Assembly (NCBI GenBank): GCA_035292785.1
Contig: DATDPK010000032.1
Location: 1-50,055, forward strand
Direction: 5' to 3'
Length of the DNA: 50,055 nt
Source: CABMGU01 sp035292785
GTDB lineage: Archaea > Nanobdellota > Nanobdellia > Woesearchaeales > ARS49
The position numbers and the translations under genes are program-made. The first letter of the stretch is position 1. Every line of letters starts with the position of its first letter. Under the pieces are notes generated by a model. The model was not told the origin of the DNA, did no database searches, and saw only the letters and a program-made list of their open reading frames with translations. Below, piece after piece: positions 8,254-15,267 of this stretch.

Positions 8254-8733
8254 ATGAAAAGACCTTCGCTTGAAGAAAGACTGAGAAGTTTTGATGGAAG
8301 TCCTTTAGAGCTTTACAGAAGCGAATATGCAGGAGTGACGCGGTGGGAGTTAAAAAAAAGAGACTTAAGCCTATACAGGCGGCTGTGCAAGGACAGACTA
8401 ATAAGCGAAGTTCCACGTTCATATGCTGAGTTTGGTGAAGATGCTTTACAGTGCTATAGAGAAAATTATGACGGGCTATCAAGATACGAACTTCAGCAAA
8501 CAAATGAAGGACTATACAACAGAATGTTAAGAGAAGGATTGCTGCACAACGTACCTGTCAAAAACAAAAGTGAAGTGGAAAGGGAAAAATCACCATATGG
8601 CGCGAATGCTTTGACATATTACAGAAAGCATTATGCAGGTTTAACCAGAGGGCAATTAAAAAGTAAAAGGCCTGGCTTGTATGCCAGACTTAGAAAAGAT
8701 GGTCTTTTGAAACACGTGCCAAAAGCGGCTTAA
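8254..8733 (+). CDS. Triple-repeat protein, unknown function
   Basis: The 159-residue protein is built from three copies of a unit of about 45 residues. Its consensus is A-L-x-x-Y-R-x-x-Y-x-G-[LV]-[ST]-R-x-x-L-x(6)-L-Y-x-x-[LM]-x-[KR]-[DE]-G-L-x-x-x-V-P. Copies begin near residues 17, 63 and 117. The predicted helix-turn-helix rhythm and basic helices (for example LYARLRKDGLLKHVP) suggest a nucleic-acid-binding array, but this is inferred. GGTGGC precedes the ATG and a TTTTTTAAAA box lies about 40 bases upstream. I do not recognise a named family. Confidence 0.75.
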   Translation: MKRPSLEERLRSFDGSPLELYRSEYAGVTRWELKKRDLSLYRRLCKDRLISEVPRSYAEFGEDALQCYRENYDGLSRYELQQTNEGLYNRMLREGLLHNVPVKNKSEVEREKSPYGANALTYYRKHYAGLTRGQLKSKRPGLYARLRKDGLLKHVPKAA

Positions 8734-8943
8734 TTATTTCTTTTTCTTAGCGTACTGAGTCATTAACCAAGCGCCGTACAAAGATGCGACACCAATTATG
8801 TCGTACACAATTCTTGAACCCATACCATCGCCAAGAAGCGTGGTGACCAGGTTGAAGTTAAAGAATCCAACCAGACCCCAGTTCAATCCACCGATAATCA
8901 CTATAATCCAAGCAATCCATTCCAAATTACTCGCTTTTGCCAT
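8734..8943 (-). CDS. DUF378 family membrane protein
   Basis: A 69-residue protein with two membrane helices. The pattern LEWIAWIIVIIGGLNWGLVGFF, then LVTTLLGDGMGSRIVYDIIGVASLY matches the DUF378 (YuzA-like) family, whose function is unknown. A GAGGTGAT ribosome site sits at good spacing before ATG 8943, and a TTATATA box lies about 40 bases upstream. The stop abuts the stop of the convergent repeat protein exactly. Confidence 0.85.
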   Translation of the reverse strand: MAKASNLEWIAWIIVIIGGLNWGLVGFFNFNLVTTLLGDGMGSRIVYDIIGVASLYGAWLMTQYAKKKK

Positions 8944-9040
8944 AAAATCACCTCGTTTTCATAAGATATTTGCGAAGAGGGTATATAATCTTTTCTTAAG
9001 CAGAAAGCTTTTTAAACCCCTTCCTTACATCCTCATTCTT

Positions 9041-9604
9041 ATGGCAAGACTTCGAAAATTCGTCTGTTACAGAGGAGTGAAACGAGCTTATACACGATTC
9101 TCAAAGTACAAGAAACTCTGCTATATCAGGGCAAGGCCGGCAAACAGGATATCAAGATACACCGGTGGAACACAGGCCACCTATGACATAAACGTTCATC
9201 TCGTATCAAAATCAGGACTGCAAATAAGAGATGCGGCATTAGAAAGCGCAAGACAAACAGCAAACAGAGTGCTTGAAGGAACCTTGGGAAAAGCAGGATA
9301 CTTCTTCCAAATGAGAGTATACCCGCACCACGTACTAAGAGAAAACCCATTGGCATCAGGAGCAGGAGCAGACAGACTTTCAACAGGAATGGCGCACAAC
9401 TACGGAAAACCAATAGGCCTAGCAGCACAAATAAAACAAGGACAGGCAATATTCACAGTAAAAACATCCAAAGACAACGTACCGCTCGCACGCCAAGCAC
9501 TAAAAAGAGGCTCGGCAAAACTGCCTTGCAGATGTTCTATACTTGTGCAAGAGCGCACAAATCTGAAAAAGATGATTACGAAAAAGACAGCTTTTGTTAG
9601 ATAA
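9041..9604 (+). CDS. rpl10e: Large-subunit ribosomal protein L10e (uL16)
   Basis: The 187-residue protein begins MARLRKFVCYRGVKRAYTR and carries the L16/L10e core, including the region around GAGADRLSTGMAHNYGKPIG. That region in this family reaches towards the peptidyl transferase centre and 5S rRNA side of the large subunit. I chose the start at 9041 because MARLRKF is the conserved family N-terminus and a TTTTTAAA box lies about 30 bases upstream. The open frame extends further upstream but crosses the DUF378 gene on the other strand. Length is normal for archaea. Confidence 0.95.
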   Translation: MARLRKFVCYRGVKRAYTRFSKYKKLCYIRARPANRISRYTGGTQATYDINVHLVSKSGLQIRDAALESARQTANRVLEGTLGKAGYFFQMRVYPHHVLRENPLASGAGADRLSTGMAHNYGKPIGLAAQIKQGQAIFTVKTSKDNVPLARQALKRGSAKLPCRCSILVQERTNLKKMITKKTAFVR

Positions 9605-9651
9605 GTTTTATAAGCTAATAATCATTAATAATTCTAAAAAAGAGTGATAAA

Positions 9652-9855
9652 ATGGTAAAACAAAACTTAGGCAAACTGGACAGGATTTTCAGGTTTGTGC
9701 TCGCCATATGGTGGCTTGGACCCTGGGCGCCGGTATTCTACGCTGACTGGGCAAACTGGCTCATCGTTATAGTAGCGTGGATAGCCCTTGCAGAAAGCTT
9801 CTTTGGATGGTGCGCACTGCACGACCTGCTGAAAATCAACAACAAAAGCCAGTAG
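9652..9855 (+). CDS. DUF2892 family membrane protein
   Basis: This 67-residue protein opens with the DUF2892 signature KQNLGKLDRIFRFVLAIWWL and has two membrane helices ending in a short basic tail. The family is found in the inner membrane, sometimes fused to rhodanese domains; its own function is unclear. GAGTGATA precedes the ATG and a TTTTATAA box follows the L10e gene directly. It is the first gene of a pair with the next small membrane protein. Confidence 0.85.
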   Translation: MVKQNLGKLDRIFRFVLAIWWLGPWAPVFYADWANWLIVIVAWIALAESFFGWCALHDLLKINNKSQ

Positions 9856-9865
9856 AGGTGAATAA

Positions 9866-10138
9866 ATGGCAAAACTTGATGGGAATAAATTAGGCTTGAC
9901 ATTCGGAATATTTGGCGCAATACTGCACGCAGTATGGTCATTATTTGTTGCAATTATGCCTTCAGGATTACAGGGATTTCTTAATTGGCTGATGTTATTA
10001 CATTCTTTGAGCATGCCAGCCGTAGTAATGCCATTCAGCTTAATGAATGCAATATTGCTGGTTATCGCGGTATTTGTAATCTGGTACGCACTTGGCAGAG
10101 TATTTGCAGCAGTCTGGAACTGGGTTGCGAAGTTTTAG
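9866..10138 (+). CDS. Small membrane protein, DUF5676-like (tentative)
   Basis: A 90-residue protein with about three hydrophobic helices. The pattern LGLTFGIFGAILHAVWSLFVAI, then a LHSL..P turn, and a final ALGRVFAAVWNWVAKF resembles what I recall of DUF5676, a membrane family with an ending of the type A..WNW. GAGGTGA sits 7 bases before the ATG, and the gene follows the DUF2892 gene by 10 bases. The stop TAG shares the tetramer TTAG with the stop of the convergent dehydratase gene. Confidence 0.7.
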   Translation: MAKLDGNKLGLTFGIFGAILHAVWSLFVAIMPSGLQGFLNWLMLLHSLSMPAVVMPFSLMNAILLVIAVFVIWYALGRVFAAVWNWVAKF

Positions 10139-10935
10139 ATTTGCTTTTGAAATTTCCTGAGAACTTGCGGAATAACCTGAATTAAATCGCTTGCCAGATA
10201 TCCAAAGCCCATCTTCTTGTACAATAATTCTGCAGCTTTGCCATTGACATATACTGCTGCATATGCGGACATAAATGCATCATTGCCCTGCGCAATCAAG
10301 GCAGAGACGATGCCTGCAAGCACATCGCCAGTGCCTCCGTGAGTCATTCCAGCATTGCCTGTCTTATTGTAAGCAATTTTGTTTTTACTGATAATTGCAG
10401 TCACAGGATGGCCTTTCTTGACAAGAATATTATTGCCAAGATATTTCTGCACATTTCCTTTCAACCTGCTGTTTTTTAACAGGACTTCGTATTCCTTTGC
10501 GTGCGGCAATAACACCGAGTTTCTGACATCCTGTATTCTTATCACTCTCAATGCAGCTGCATCTATAACCATTGGTTTTTTTATTTTTTTAATCACTTGC
10601 TGCATAAATTTTTTTGCTCCTGACGTGAATGCTATTCCGTTTCCTATTTCAACTACATCTGCGTTTTTTGTCAATTGTAGAACTTGTTTTACGTTTTTCT
10701 GCAAGAAGTTTTTGCAGGGGATTTTCTTTGTTATAATGTCCGGTGCTATGCAGTTTATTGCCCAGGCTACTTTTTCTGGCGCAATTACTGTTACCAGGTC
10801 TGCTCCGCTTCTTAATGTTGCCAGTGCGGCCATGCCAACCAGCGTAGGAGCTCCAATGTAGTCTTCGCTGCCGCCGATTATCACCACATTGCCGTTGTCT
10901 CCTTTGTGTGAGCTTTTTTTTCTTGGTTTGAGCAT
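10135..10935 (-). CDS. nnrD: ADP-dependent NAD(P)H-hydrate dehydratase
   Basis: The 266-residue protein matches the stand-alone C-terminal (kinase-fold) half of YjeF/Nnr. It has NVVIIGGSEDYIGAP near the N-terminus and the NAGMTHGGTGDVLAG signature at about residues 198-212 that binds ADP/ATP. The enzyme repairs hydrated NAD(P)H. The epimerase half (NnrE) usually fused or adjacent is not in this window. It ends convergent to the small membrane protein with a 4-base overlap. Confidence 0.9.
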   Translation of the reverse strand: MLKPRKKSSHKGDNGNVVIIGGSEDYIGAPTLVGMAALATLRSGADLVTVIAPEKVAWAINCIAPDIITKKIPCKNFLQKNVKQVLQLTKNADVVEIGNGIAFTSGAKKFMQQVIKKIKKPMVIDAAALRVIRIQDVRNSVLLPHAKEYEVLLKNSRLKGNVQKYLGNNILVKKGHPVTAIISKNKIAYNKTGNAGMTHGGTGDVLAGIVSALIAQGNDAFMSAYAAVYVNGKAAELLYKKMGFGYLASDLIQVIPQVLRKFQKQI

Positions 10936-10985
10936 ATGCTGGCTGTATTTGGGCTTAATTTAAAGTTTTGTCACTATTCCTCGGA

Positions 10986-11003
10986 ACTTAACATTCGTTA
11001 AGT
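10986..11003. promoter_or_regulatory. Inverted repeat upstream of micro-ORF
   Basis: ACTTAAC-attc-GTTAAGT is a 7-bp perfect inverted repeat placed directly before an AGTTTAAATAC box (11006-11015). The position suits an operator or activator site for transcription of the 11059 micro-ORF. Inferred from symmetry only. Confidence 0.45.
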
Positions 11004-11023
11004 GAAGTTTAAATACGAGAAGC

Positions 11024-11040
11024 ATTACAGTATTTGTAAT
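11024..11040. promoter_or_regulatory. ATTACA-N5-TGTAAT dyad
   Basis: A 6-bp perfect inverted repeat about 15-20 bases downstream of the TTTAAA box at 11006-11015, over the expected transcription start. Its arms resemble those of the dyad at 11108-11123 (ATTA[CG]A...T[GC]TAAT), so one regulator may bind both. A TACA...TGTA core is also seen in copper-regulator operators of bacteria; the link here is only suggestive. Confidence 0.45.
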
Positions 11041-11058
11041 GGTTGCTGAGGTGTAATG

Positions 11059-11112
11059 ATGAAACGAATTCCACGCGTGTTGAGAATTTTCCGAAAAGTA
11101 TTTAAACATTAG
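11059..11112 (+). CDS. Putative 17-residue basic micropeptide
   Basis: ATG at 11059 is preceded by GAGGTG with 5-base spacing and by its own TTTAAA box. The product would be MKRIPRVLRIFRKVFKH, strongly basic and amphipathic. It ends inside the regulatory region of the ArsR gene, overlapping that gene's TATA box and the first bases of its palindrome. It could be a leader peptide or a small membrane-active peptide, or chance. The evidence is the ribosome site plus promoter only. Confidence 0.35.
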   Translation: MKRIPRVLRIFRKVFKH

Positions 11113-11123
11113 AATATTCTAAT
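11098..11123 (+). promoter_or_regulatory. ArsR-gene promoter with 16-bp palindromic operator
   Basis: CCGAAAAG plus TATTTAAAC (to 11107) forms a B-recognition element and TATA box. It is followed at once by the perfect palindrome ATTAGAATATTCTAAT (11108-11123), which ends at the ATG. A repressor bound here would block the transcription start, the usual autoregulation mode of ArsR proteins. Confidence 0.7.
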
Positions 11124-11429
11124 ATGTTTATGGGAAAGCAGCTCTATGTTGTTCATGCGGAGATGTGCAAGGTATTTTCCAACCCTACAAGGCTGGAAAT
11201 TCTGAACTTGCTCAGAAATGGGGAGCTTTCTGTGACGGTGCTTATGAAAAAGACTAAGCTAAGTCAGGCAAATGTTTCACAGCATCTTTCCATTATGAAG
11301 AATAAAGGAGTCATCACGGCTTCAAGAAGGGGGAAAAATATCAATTACAGGCTGACAAATCCGAAAATCATCCAGGCGTTTGACATTATTCGGGAAATAC
11401 TTCGTGAACGTTTGCGAAGGGGGGCGTAA
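11124..11429 (+). CDS. ArsR-family winged-helix transcriptional regulator
   Basis: The 101-residue protein has the ArsR fold: CKVFSNPTRLEILNLLRNGEL, recognition helix SQANVSQHLSIMKNKGVI and wing TASRRGKNINYRLTNPK. The only Cys is in the N-terminal part (MCKVF), so a classical CxC metal site in the recognition helix is absent; His/Met residues near the N-terminus could serve instead. The palindrome directly upstream implies autoregulation. Two bases separate it from the Met-rich protein gene, which it probably controls. The start could be ATG 11124 or ATG 11130. Confidence 0.88.
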   Translation: MFMGKQLYVVHAEMCKVFSNPTRLEILNLLRNGELSVTVLMKKTKLSQANVSQHLSIMKNKGVITASRRGKNINYRLTNPKIIQAFDIIREILRERLRRGA

Positions 11430-11430
11430 T

Positions 11431-11943
11431 ATGCGTTTACAAACATTAATGGTTGTGGCGGTATTGCTTTGCGCAGCCATTGTAATGGCAGATGGCAGCC
11501 ATGAGCAGGAATTCGCTGAAGGCAAGCGCCTTGTTGAGTCTGGCGCGAAATGCGATACGCTGACAGGTGAGGAGCTTGAAGCTATTGGCGAGTATTTTAT
11601 GGAACAGATGCATCCTGGCGAAGCTCACGATCAGATGCACAAAATGATGGGAATGGAAGAAGGAACGGAATATCACGACCAGTTCCATGTTAATATGGCA
11701 AAAATGATGTATTGCGGCGAAGGTGGAATGATGCCAATGATGATGGATATGATGGGCGGCGGCATGATGGGTCCTGGGATGATGGGAGGTTATGGCGGCC
11801 AAATGATGGGCGGTTATGGAATGATGGGTAGCACAATATGGGGCTTTGGCTCGGTCTTGTGGACGCTGATTTTTGTTGGACTGTTACTGGTGGTTTGGCT
11901 CTGGGTGTTCAAGCTCTGGCGTGACTTGTTTGGAAGAAGATAA
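11431..11943 (+). CDS. Secreted/membrane Met-His-rich protein
   Basis: The 170-residue protein has a signal peptide (MRLQTLMVVAVLLCAAIVMA) and then a domain rich in His, Glu and Met (EQMHPGEAHDQMHKMMGM). A Met/Gly tract (MMPMMMDMMGGGMMGPGMMGG and on to about residue 130) leads into one C-terminal membrane helix with a basic end. Met-rich extracytoplasmic segments of this kind typically bind Cu(I) or Ag(I). I chose ATG 11431, directly after the ArsR stop, because it gives the signal peptide; a longer frame starts inside arsR. Metal binding is inferred from composition. Confidence 0.8.
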   Translation: MRLQTLMVVAVLLCAAIVMADGSHEQEFAEGKRLVESGAKCDTLTGEELEAIGEYFMEQMHPGEAHDQMHKMMGMEEGTEYHDQFHVNMAKMMYCGEGGMMPMMMDMMGGGMMGPGMMGGYGGQMMGGYGMMGSTIWGFGSVLWTLIFVGLLLVVWLWVFKLWRDLFGRR

Positions 11944-11972
11944 AAAATACTATCAAGTCCGGGGTGAAAGTT

Positions 11973-12173
11973 ATGAAAGAAAACAAAAACGCGTGGATAT
12001 TGGTAATTGTGGCTGTTGCATTGTTTTTTCTTTTTGGCGGTTTTGGCACGGGCGGCTATGGCATGATGGGTTTTGGAATGGGATTCGGATTCATCTTTAT
12101 GCTGTTGTTCTGGGCAGTGCTTATTTGGTTGGTCATCACGTTTGTCAATGCTACTCAAGGCAAAAAAAGATGA
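11973..12173 (+). CDS. Small Gly/Met-rich membrane protein
   Basis: A 66-residue protein with two hydrophobic helices joined by GGFGTGGYGMMGFGMGFGF. It shares the GYGMMG motif with the preceding Met-rich protein. GGGGTGA sits upstream of ATG 11973; a GTG three codons earlier overlaps that site. It is encoded 29 bases after the Met-rich gene in the same operon and is probably a membrane partner. Confidence 0.75.
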   Translation: MKENKNAWILVIVAVALFFLFGGFGTGGYGMMGFGMGFGFIFMLLFWAVLIWLVITFVNATQGKKR

Positions 12174-12182
12174 TAAGCTAAA

Positions 12183-12257
12183 ATGGCTGAACAACTAATA
12201 GAAGCGCAAAAAGCTGTCGAGCTTGTGGAGGTAATGTATGAAACTGAACAATGTTGA
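12183..12257 (+). CDS. Possible 24-residue coupling ORF
   Basis: ATG 12183 opens a 24-residue frame (MAEQLIEAQKAVELVEVMY, then ETEQC) that overlaps the start of the OsmC gene, whose GGAGGT site it contains. No clear ribosome site of its own is visible. It could couple translation between the membrane protein and OsmC genes, or be chance. Confidence 0.25.
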   Translation: MAEQLIEAQKAVELVEVMYETEQC

Positions 12258-12759
12258 CGTTGGGAAGGCTGCAGTGTTTGTCAGCGAAGTGAAAAAGGAC
12301 TCCGGCAAGGCAGTAAAGGAGAAGAAAGTAGTTGGTGAATGGGTTTTTGAAGAGGGAAAACCACAGTTCAAAGCAATTCTGCAGCATGGGGAGAAAAGCA
12401 CAGTGGTGGAAGCGGACGGGCCTTCTTTTCTTGGTGGTTCTGCCCTTAAACCAGATCCGGTGCAATACTGTCTTTTCGGGTTGGCGGCGTGTTTTGCGCA
12501 GACGTTTGCCGGCATTGCCGCAGAGCAGGGAATCCTGCTGAAGAAACTGGTTGTTTCCGCCGAAAACAGAGTAAACTTGGCAAAAGCGCTTGGCTTGGGA
12601 GAGCAGCCGATTGTGGAAAAGGCTTTTTTGGCTGTTGAAGTCGAAAGTTCGGCTCCTGACAAGATGAAGGAAATCGAAAAGCTTTCAAGTGAGCGCTGCC
12701 CCGGTGTTTACTGTTTGACCAATCCGATTCCGCTCGAAATCAAATTAACCGTGCGCTGA
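12238..12759 (+). CDS. OsmC/Ohr-family thiol peroxidase-like protein
   Basis: The 173-residue protein follows the OsmC fold, with a beta-rich N-terminal half, the central helix DPVQYCLFGLAACFAQTFAG and a late SSERCPGVYCLT segment. The likely redox pair is Cys85 in the LAAC helix and a Cys near 154-159; extra Cys78 is unusual. OsmC proteins reduce organic peroxides. GGAGGT is well spaced before the ATG. Its place after ArsR and the Met-rich genes suggests a joint metal/oxidative stress response. The stop abuts the convergent gene exactly. Confidence 0.85.
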   Translation: MKLNNVDVGKAAVFVSEVKKDSGKAVKEKKVVGEWVFEEGKPQFKAILQHGEKSTVVEADGPSFLGGSALKPDPVQYCLFGLAACFAQTFAGIAAEQGILLKKLVVSAENRVNLAKALGLGEQPIVEKAFLAVEVESSAPDKMKEIEKLSSERCPGVYCLTNPIPLEIKLTVR

Positions 12760-13437
12760 CTATTTCATTTTCAGGTTTGAACATACTTCCTCAAATAATG
12801 GAGTCCAAAGCGTTCCAAAGCTGAAACCGAAAAGGATTTCTTCGATAGGAACTCTTAAGAGTGTTATTCCACTGAGCGCAGACATATTCCACGTTACCAT
12901 AATCCACGGGAAAATGAAATCTACGATTGCAAGAGATGCCCAATAAAGAAATGCGAATAAGAATCCACCAAATATGATATGATTTCTTAATTTTGGATAA
13001 ATCAGATAAGCAAATGCTCCGCCTGCCAAGCAAGCTATTGATGACGGATAAATTATGTTCCATTGCGGAAATCCTTTGATAAGAACAATGAATGCCACGA
13101 GTGTTGCAATAAACGGCGTATAACACCTGCACATCGGATGGCATATTTTTTGCTTTGAAGGCAGATGTTTCTTGAAAATGCCTTCATAAACATACGCAGC
13201 TATTCCTCCCAAAAAGAACATTAGCAAAAATGCTTCAATGTCAATACTGTATTTTAATCCTAAATTAAATAATGTTTGGGGCATCCAATAATTAGGAATG
13301 AAATATAATTCTCCCAGCCCGAAAGGAAATGCTATCCAGCTGCTCCAAAGCATTTTTTGGCGCAGTTTTGGATTTAAGGCGTATGCAAATATCCAGATTA
13401 TGCCAAGCAATGATACCCAAATCAGGTATTCATACAT
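12760..13437 (-). CDS. Lycopene-cyclase-domain membrane protein
   Basis: This 225-residue protein has about six or seven membrane helices. A RVPIEEILFGFSFGTLWTPL motif near the C-terminus is the signature of the CrtYc/CrtYd-type lycopene cyclase domain, which closes the ionone rings of carotenoids. Heterodimeric cyclases use two short halves, whereas this single protein carries an elongated pair of helical bundles with a loop HPMCRCYTP in between. AAAGGTGAT precedes the ATG. No other carotenoid gene is in the window, so the substrate is uncertain. Confidence 0.7.
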   Translation of the reverse strand: MYEYLIWVSLLGIIWIFAYALNPKLRQKMLWSSWIAFPFGLGELYFIPNYWMPQTLFNLGLKYSIDIEAFLLMFFLGGIAAYVYEGIFKKHLPSKQKICHPMCRCYTPFIATLVAFIVLIKGFPQWNIIYPSSIACLAGGAFAYLIYPKLRNHIIFGGFLFAFLYWASLAIVDFIFPWIMVTWNMSALSGITLLRVPIEEILFGFSFGTLWTPLFEEVCSNLKMK

Positions 13438-13544
13438 TAAATCACCTTTTTCATATAATCAATTTTCTGGGGTTTATATTTGTTTTCACCTAAATCTTTT
13501 TATACCCTTTACTTATACTCATCATAGCAAATGAGGTGCTGGAT

Positions 13545-13892
13545 ATGGCTGAAAAGATAATTGTAGAAACTGTACGAGCAGCAGAAAACTGCGTCAGAGA
13601 TATTAAAAATTGGCTTGCTGTTTTCAAAACAGAATATGACATTGCAGATGAAGCTGTAAAAGTGCTTCACGAAAAGCTTGATGACATTGGCAGCAAAATG
13701 GCAGGAATAAAGTGCACAAAAGCAGGCGTGGAAGCAGCTTCTGTGCAGCCTGTTGCAAACGCAACACGAGACGCGAAGAACTGGCTTGCAGTATTCGCAA
13801 AAGAATATGATATGTCAGGAGAAGCACTCGGCGTACTGCACAACAAGCTGGATGAATTAGGTTCTAAATTAGCAGCAATAGAGTGCAAATAA
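13545..13892 (+). CDS. Duplicated helical protein
   Basis: About 115 residues made of two copies of a helical unit: C-V-R-D-I-K-N-W-L-A-V-F-K-T-E-Y-D-I (near residue 15) and A-T-R-D-A-K-N-W-L-A-V-F-A-K-E-Y-D-M (near 74), each followed by A.(K/G)VLH.KLD..GSK.A.I.C. I chose ATG 13545 because GAGGTG lies just before it; the GTG inside that site is less likely. A TTTTTATA box is about 45 bases upstream. No family recognised; a soluble helical bundle is expected. Confidence 0.75.
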   Translation: MAEKIIVETVRAAENCVRDIKNWLAVFKTEYDIADEAVKVLHEKLDDIGSKMAGIKCTKAGVEAASVQPVANATRDAKNWLAVFAKEYDMSGEALGVLHNKLDELGSKLAAIECK

Positions 13893-13896
13893 GAAT

Positions 13897-13971
13897 TTAA
13901 ACAACAGCGCGCACTGCAACAGCTAATACTGCGCAGATTGCCATGATAACCGCAATAGTAATTTCCTTCAC
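13897..13971 (-). CDS. 24-residue single-helix membrane peptide
   Basis: A GTG start at 13971 is preceded by GGAGGGG at ideal 6-base spacing. The product is MKEITIAVIMAICAVLAVAV plus RAVV: a charged start and one membrane helix. A TTTAAAAA box lies about 50 bases upstream on the same strand. The strong ribosome site and uninterrupted hydrophobicity argue for a real gene. It lies between convergent helical-protein and co-directional helicase genes. Confidence 0.5.
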   Translation of the reverse strand: MKEITIAVIMAICAVLAVAVRAVV

Positions 13972-14031
13972 TTAAATCCCCTCCAAATACCCAATTGAAG
14001 GAAAAAATAAGATATCTGTTTTTAAAGCTTT

Positions 14032-15258
14032 CTAATCAAGTCCCCAATCATCGCCTGAAGAGTCAGAATGCGTATGCACTTTAACCTCTTCTCCTGGATG
14101 AGGAGCATGCACTGCTTCAATATGAGACTTGTCGCGCGGAGGCGTTAATATCTTGCCTTCTGCAGTGATATACTGCACTTCCAAGAACATCTTAATCTCA
14201 GATTCCACTGCCCTCAACAAATGCTCATCAATTTGAGTGACAAAAGTAATTGCGTCGCCTTCCTTGCCGGCACGGCCAGTTCTACCAATACGGTGAACAT
14301 AGCTCTTAGGATTTCTAGGTATATCATAATTCACAACGTGAGTAACACCCTCTATGTGCAATCCCCTTGCTGCAACATCTGTTGCCACAAGAATACTATA
14401 CCTGCCAGAGTTAAAGTCCTGAATGACCCTATTTCTATTATTCTGGCTTAAACCAGAATGAATGCTTGTTGACTGGAAACGCTTTTTCCACAAAATATTA
14501 GAAAGCCTTTCAGCCCAGTCTTTTGTGTTAACGAAAATCATAACTTTCTTGGCAGCCTTGTCAGACAAGATTTTTGCCAAAACGTCAACCTTCTGCTTTC
14601 TGTCAACACCAAGAACACGCTGCCTGATTTTCTTGACAGTAATTTCATCCTGCTGCAACAATAATGTTTCAGGCTCTTTCATATAACGCTGTGAAATGTT
14701 TACAACTTGGTCAGGCATAGTTGCTGAAAACAGCATAGTCTGCCTGTCCTTTGGAGTCCTGCGCAAAATCTTCTCAACATCGTCAATAAATCCCATATCG
14801 AGCATCCTGTCAGCTTCATCCAAAACGACAAATCTAACGTTGGAGAGGTCAATAGTGCCTCTTTGCATATGGTCCAAAATTCTTCCAGGAGTTGCGACTG
14901 CAATCTGTGCACCGCGGTCAAGCCTTTCTATCTGGGGAACAATGCTGACTCCGCCATAAAGAAGAACTGTTTTTACATTAAGCGCCAATTTATGCGTTTC
15001 CTTATCAGTTTGAACTGCCAACTCTCTTGTTGGCGACAATATCAACGCCTGCAATTTATTGTCAGGCACAAGATTCTGCAGTATTGGAAGCAAGAACGCG
15101 AATGTTTTACCGCTTCCTGTCTTGCTTCTAACAATCAAATCCTTGCCTTGCAGCAATATTGGAATTGATTTTTCCTGAACCTCTGTAGGGTCTTCATACT
15201 TTAACTTCTGCAGAGCTGTCAATAGCTCTTGCTTTAGGTTTAATTCACTAAATTTCAT
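14032..15258 (-). CDS. DEAD-box RNA helicase
   Basis: The 408-residue protein shows the DEAD-box motif set: SKTGSGKT (45-52), PTREL (76-80), VLDEAD (145-150), SAT (178-180) and HRIGRTGRAG (about 330). It has a short acidic tail (SSGDDWGLD) and no extra RNA-binding domain. It should unwind RNA in an ATP-dependent manner, for example in ribosome assembly or cold adaptation. Its mRNA carries a leader of about 115 bases with strong secondary structure (15268-15369), which is unusual here because most genes in the window have short leaders. Confidence 0.95.
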   Translation of the reverse strand: MKFSELNLKQELLTALQKLKYEDPTEVQEKSIPILLQGKDLIVRSKTGSGKTFAFLLPILQNLVPDNKLQALILSPTRELAVQTDKETHKLALNVKTVLLYGGVSIVPQIERLDRGAQIAVATPGRILDHMQRGTIDLSNVRFVVLDEADRMLDMGFIDDVEKILRRTPKDRQTMLFSATMPDQVVNISQRYMKEPETLLLQQDEITVKKIRQRVLGVDRKQKVDVLAKILSDKAAKKVMIFVNTKDWAERLSNILWKKRFQSTSIHSGLSQNNRNRVIQDFNSGRYSILVATDVAARGLHIEGVTHVVNYDIPRNPKSYVHRIGRTGRAGKEGDAITFVTQIDEHLLRAVESEIKMFLEVQYITAEGKILTPPRDKSHIEAVHAPHPGEEVKVHTHSDSSGDDWGLD

Positions 15259-15267
15259 TTTATTTCT

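Noticed and set aside
8798..9040. Upstream extension of the L10e frame
   Set aside because: It runs antisense through the DUF378 gene and its promoter; MARLRKF at 9041 is the conserved family start with a proper TATA box.
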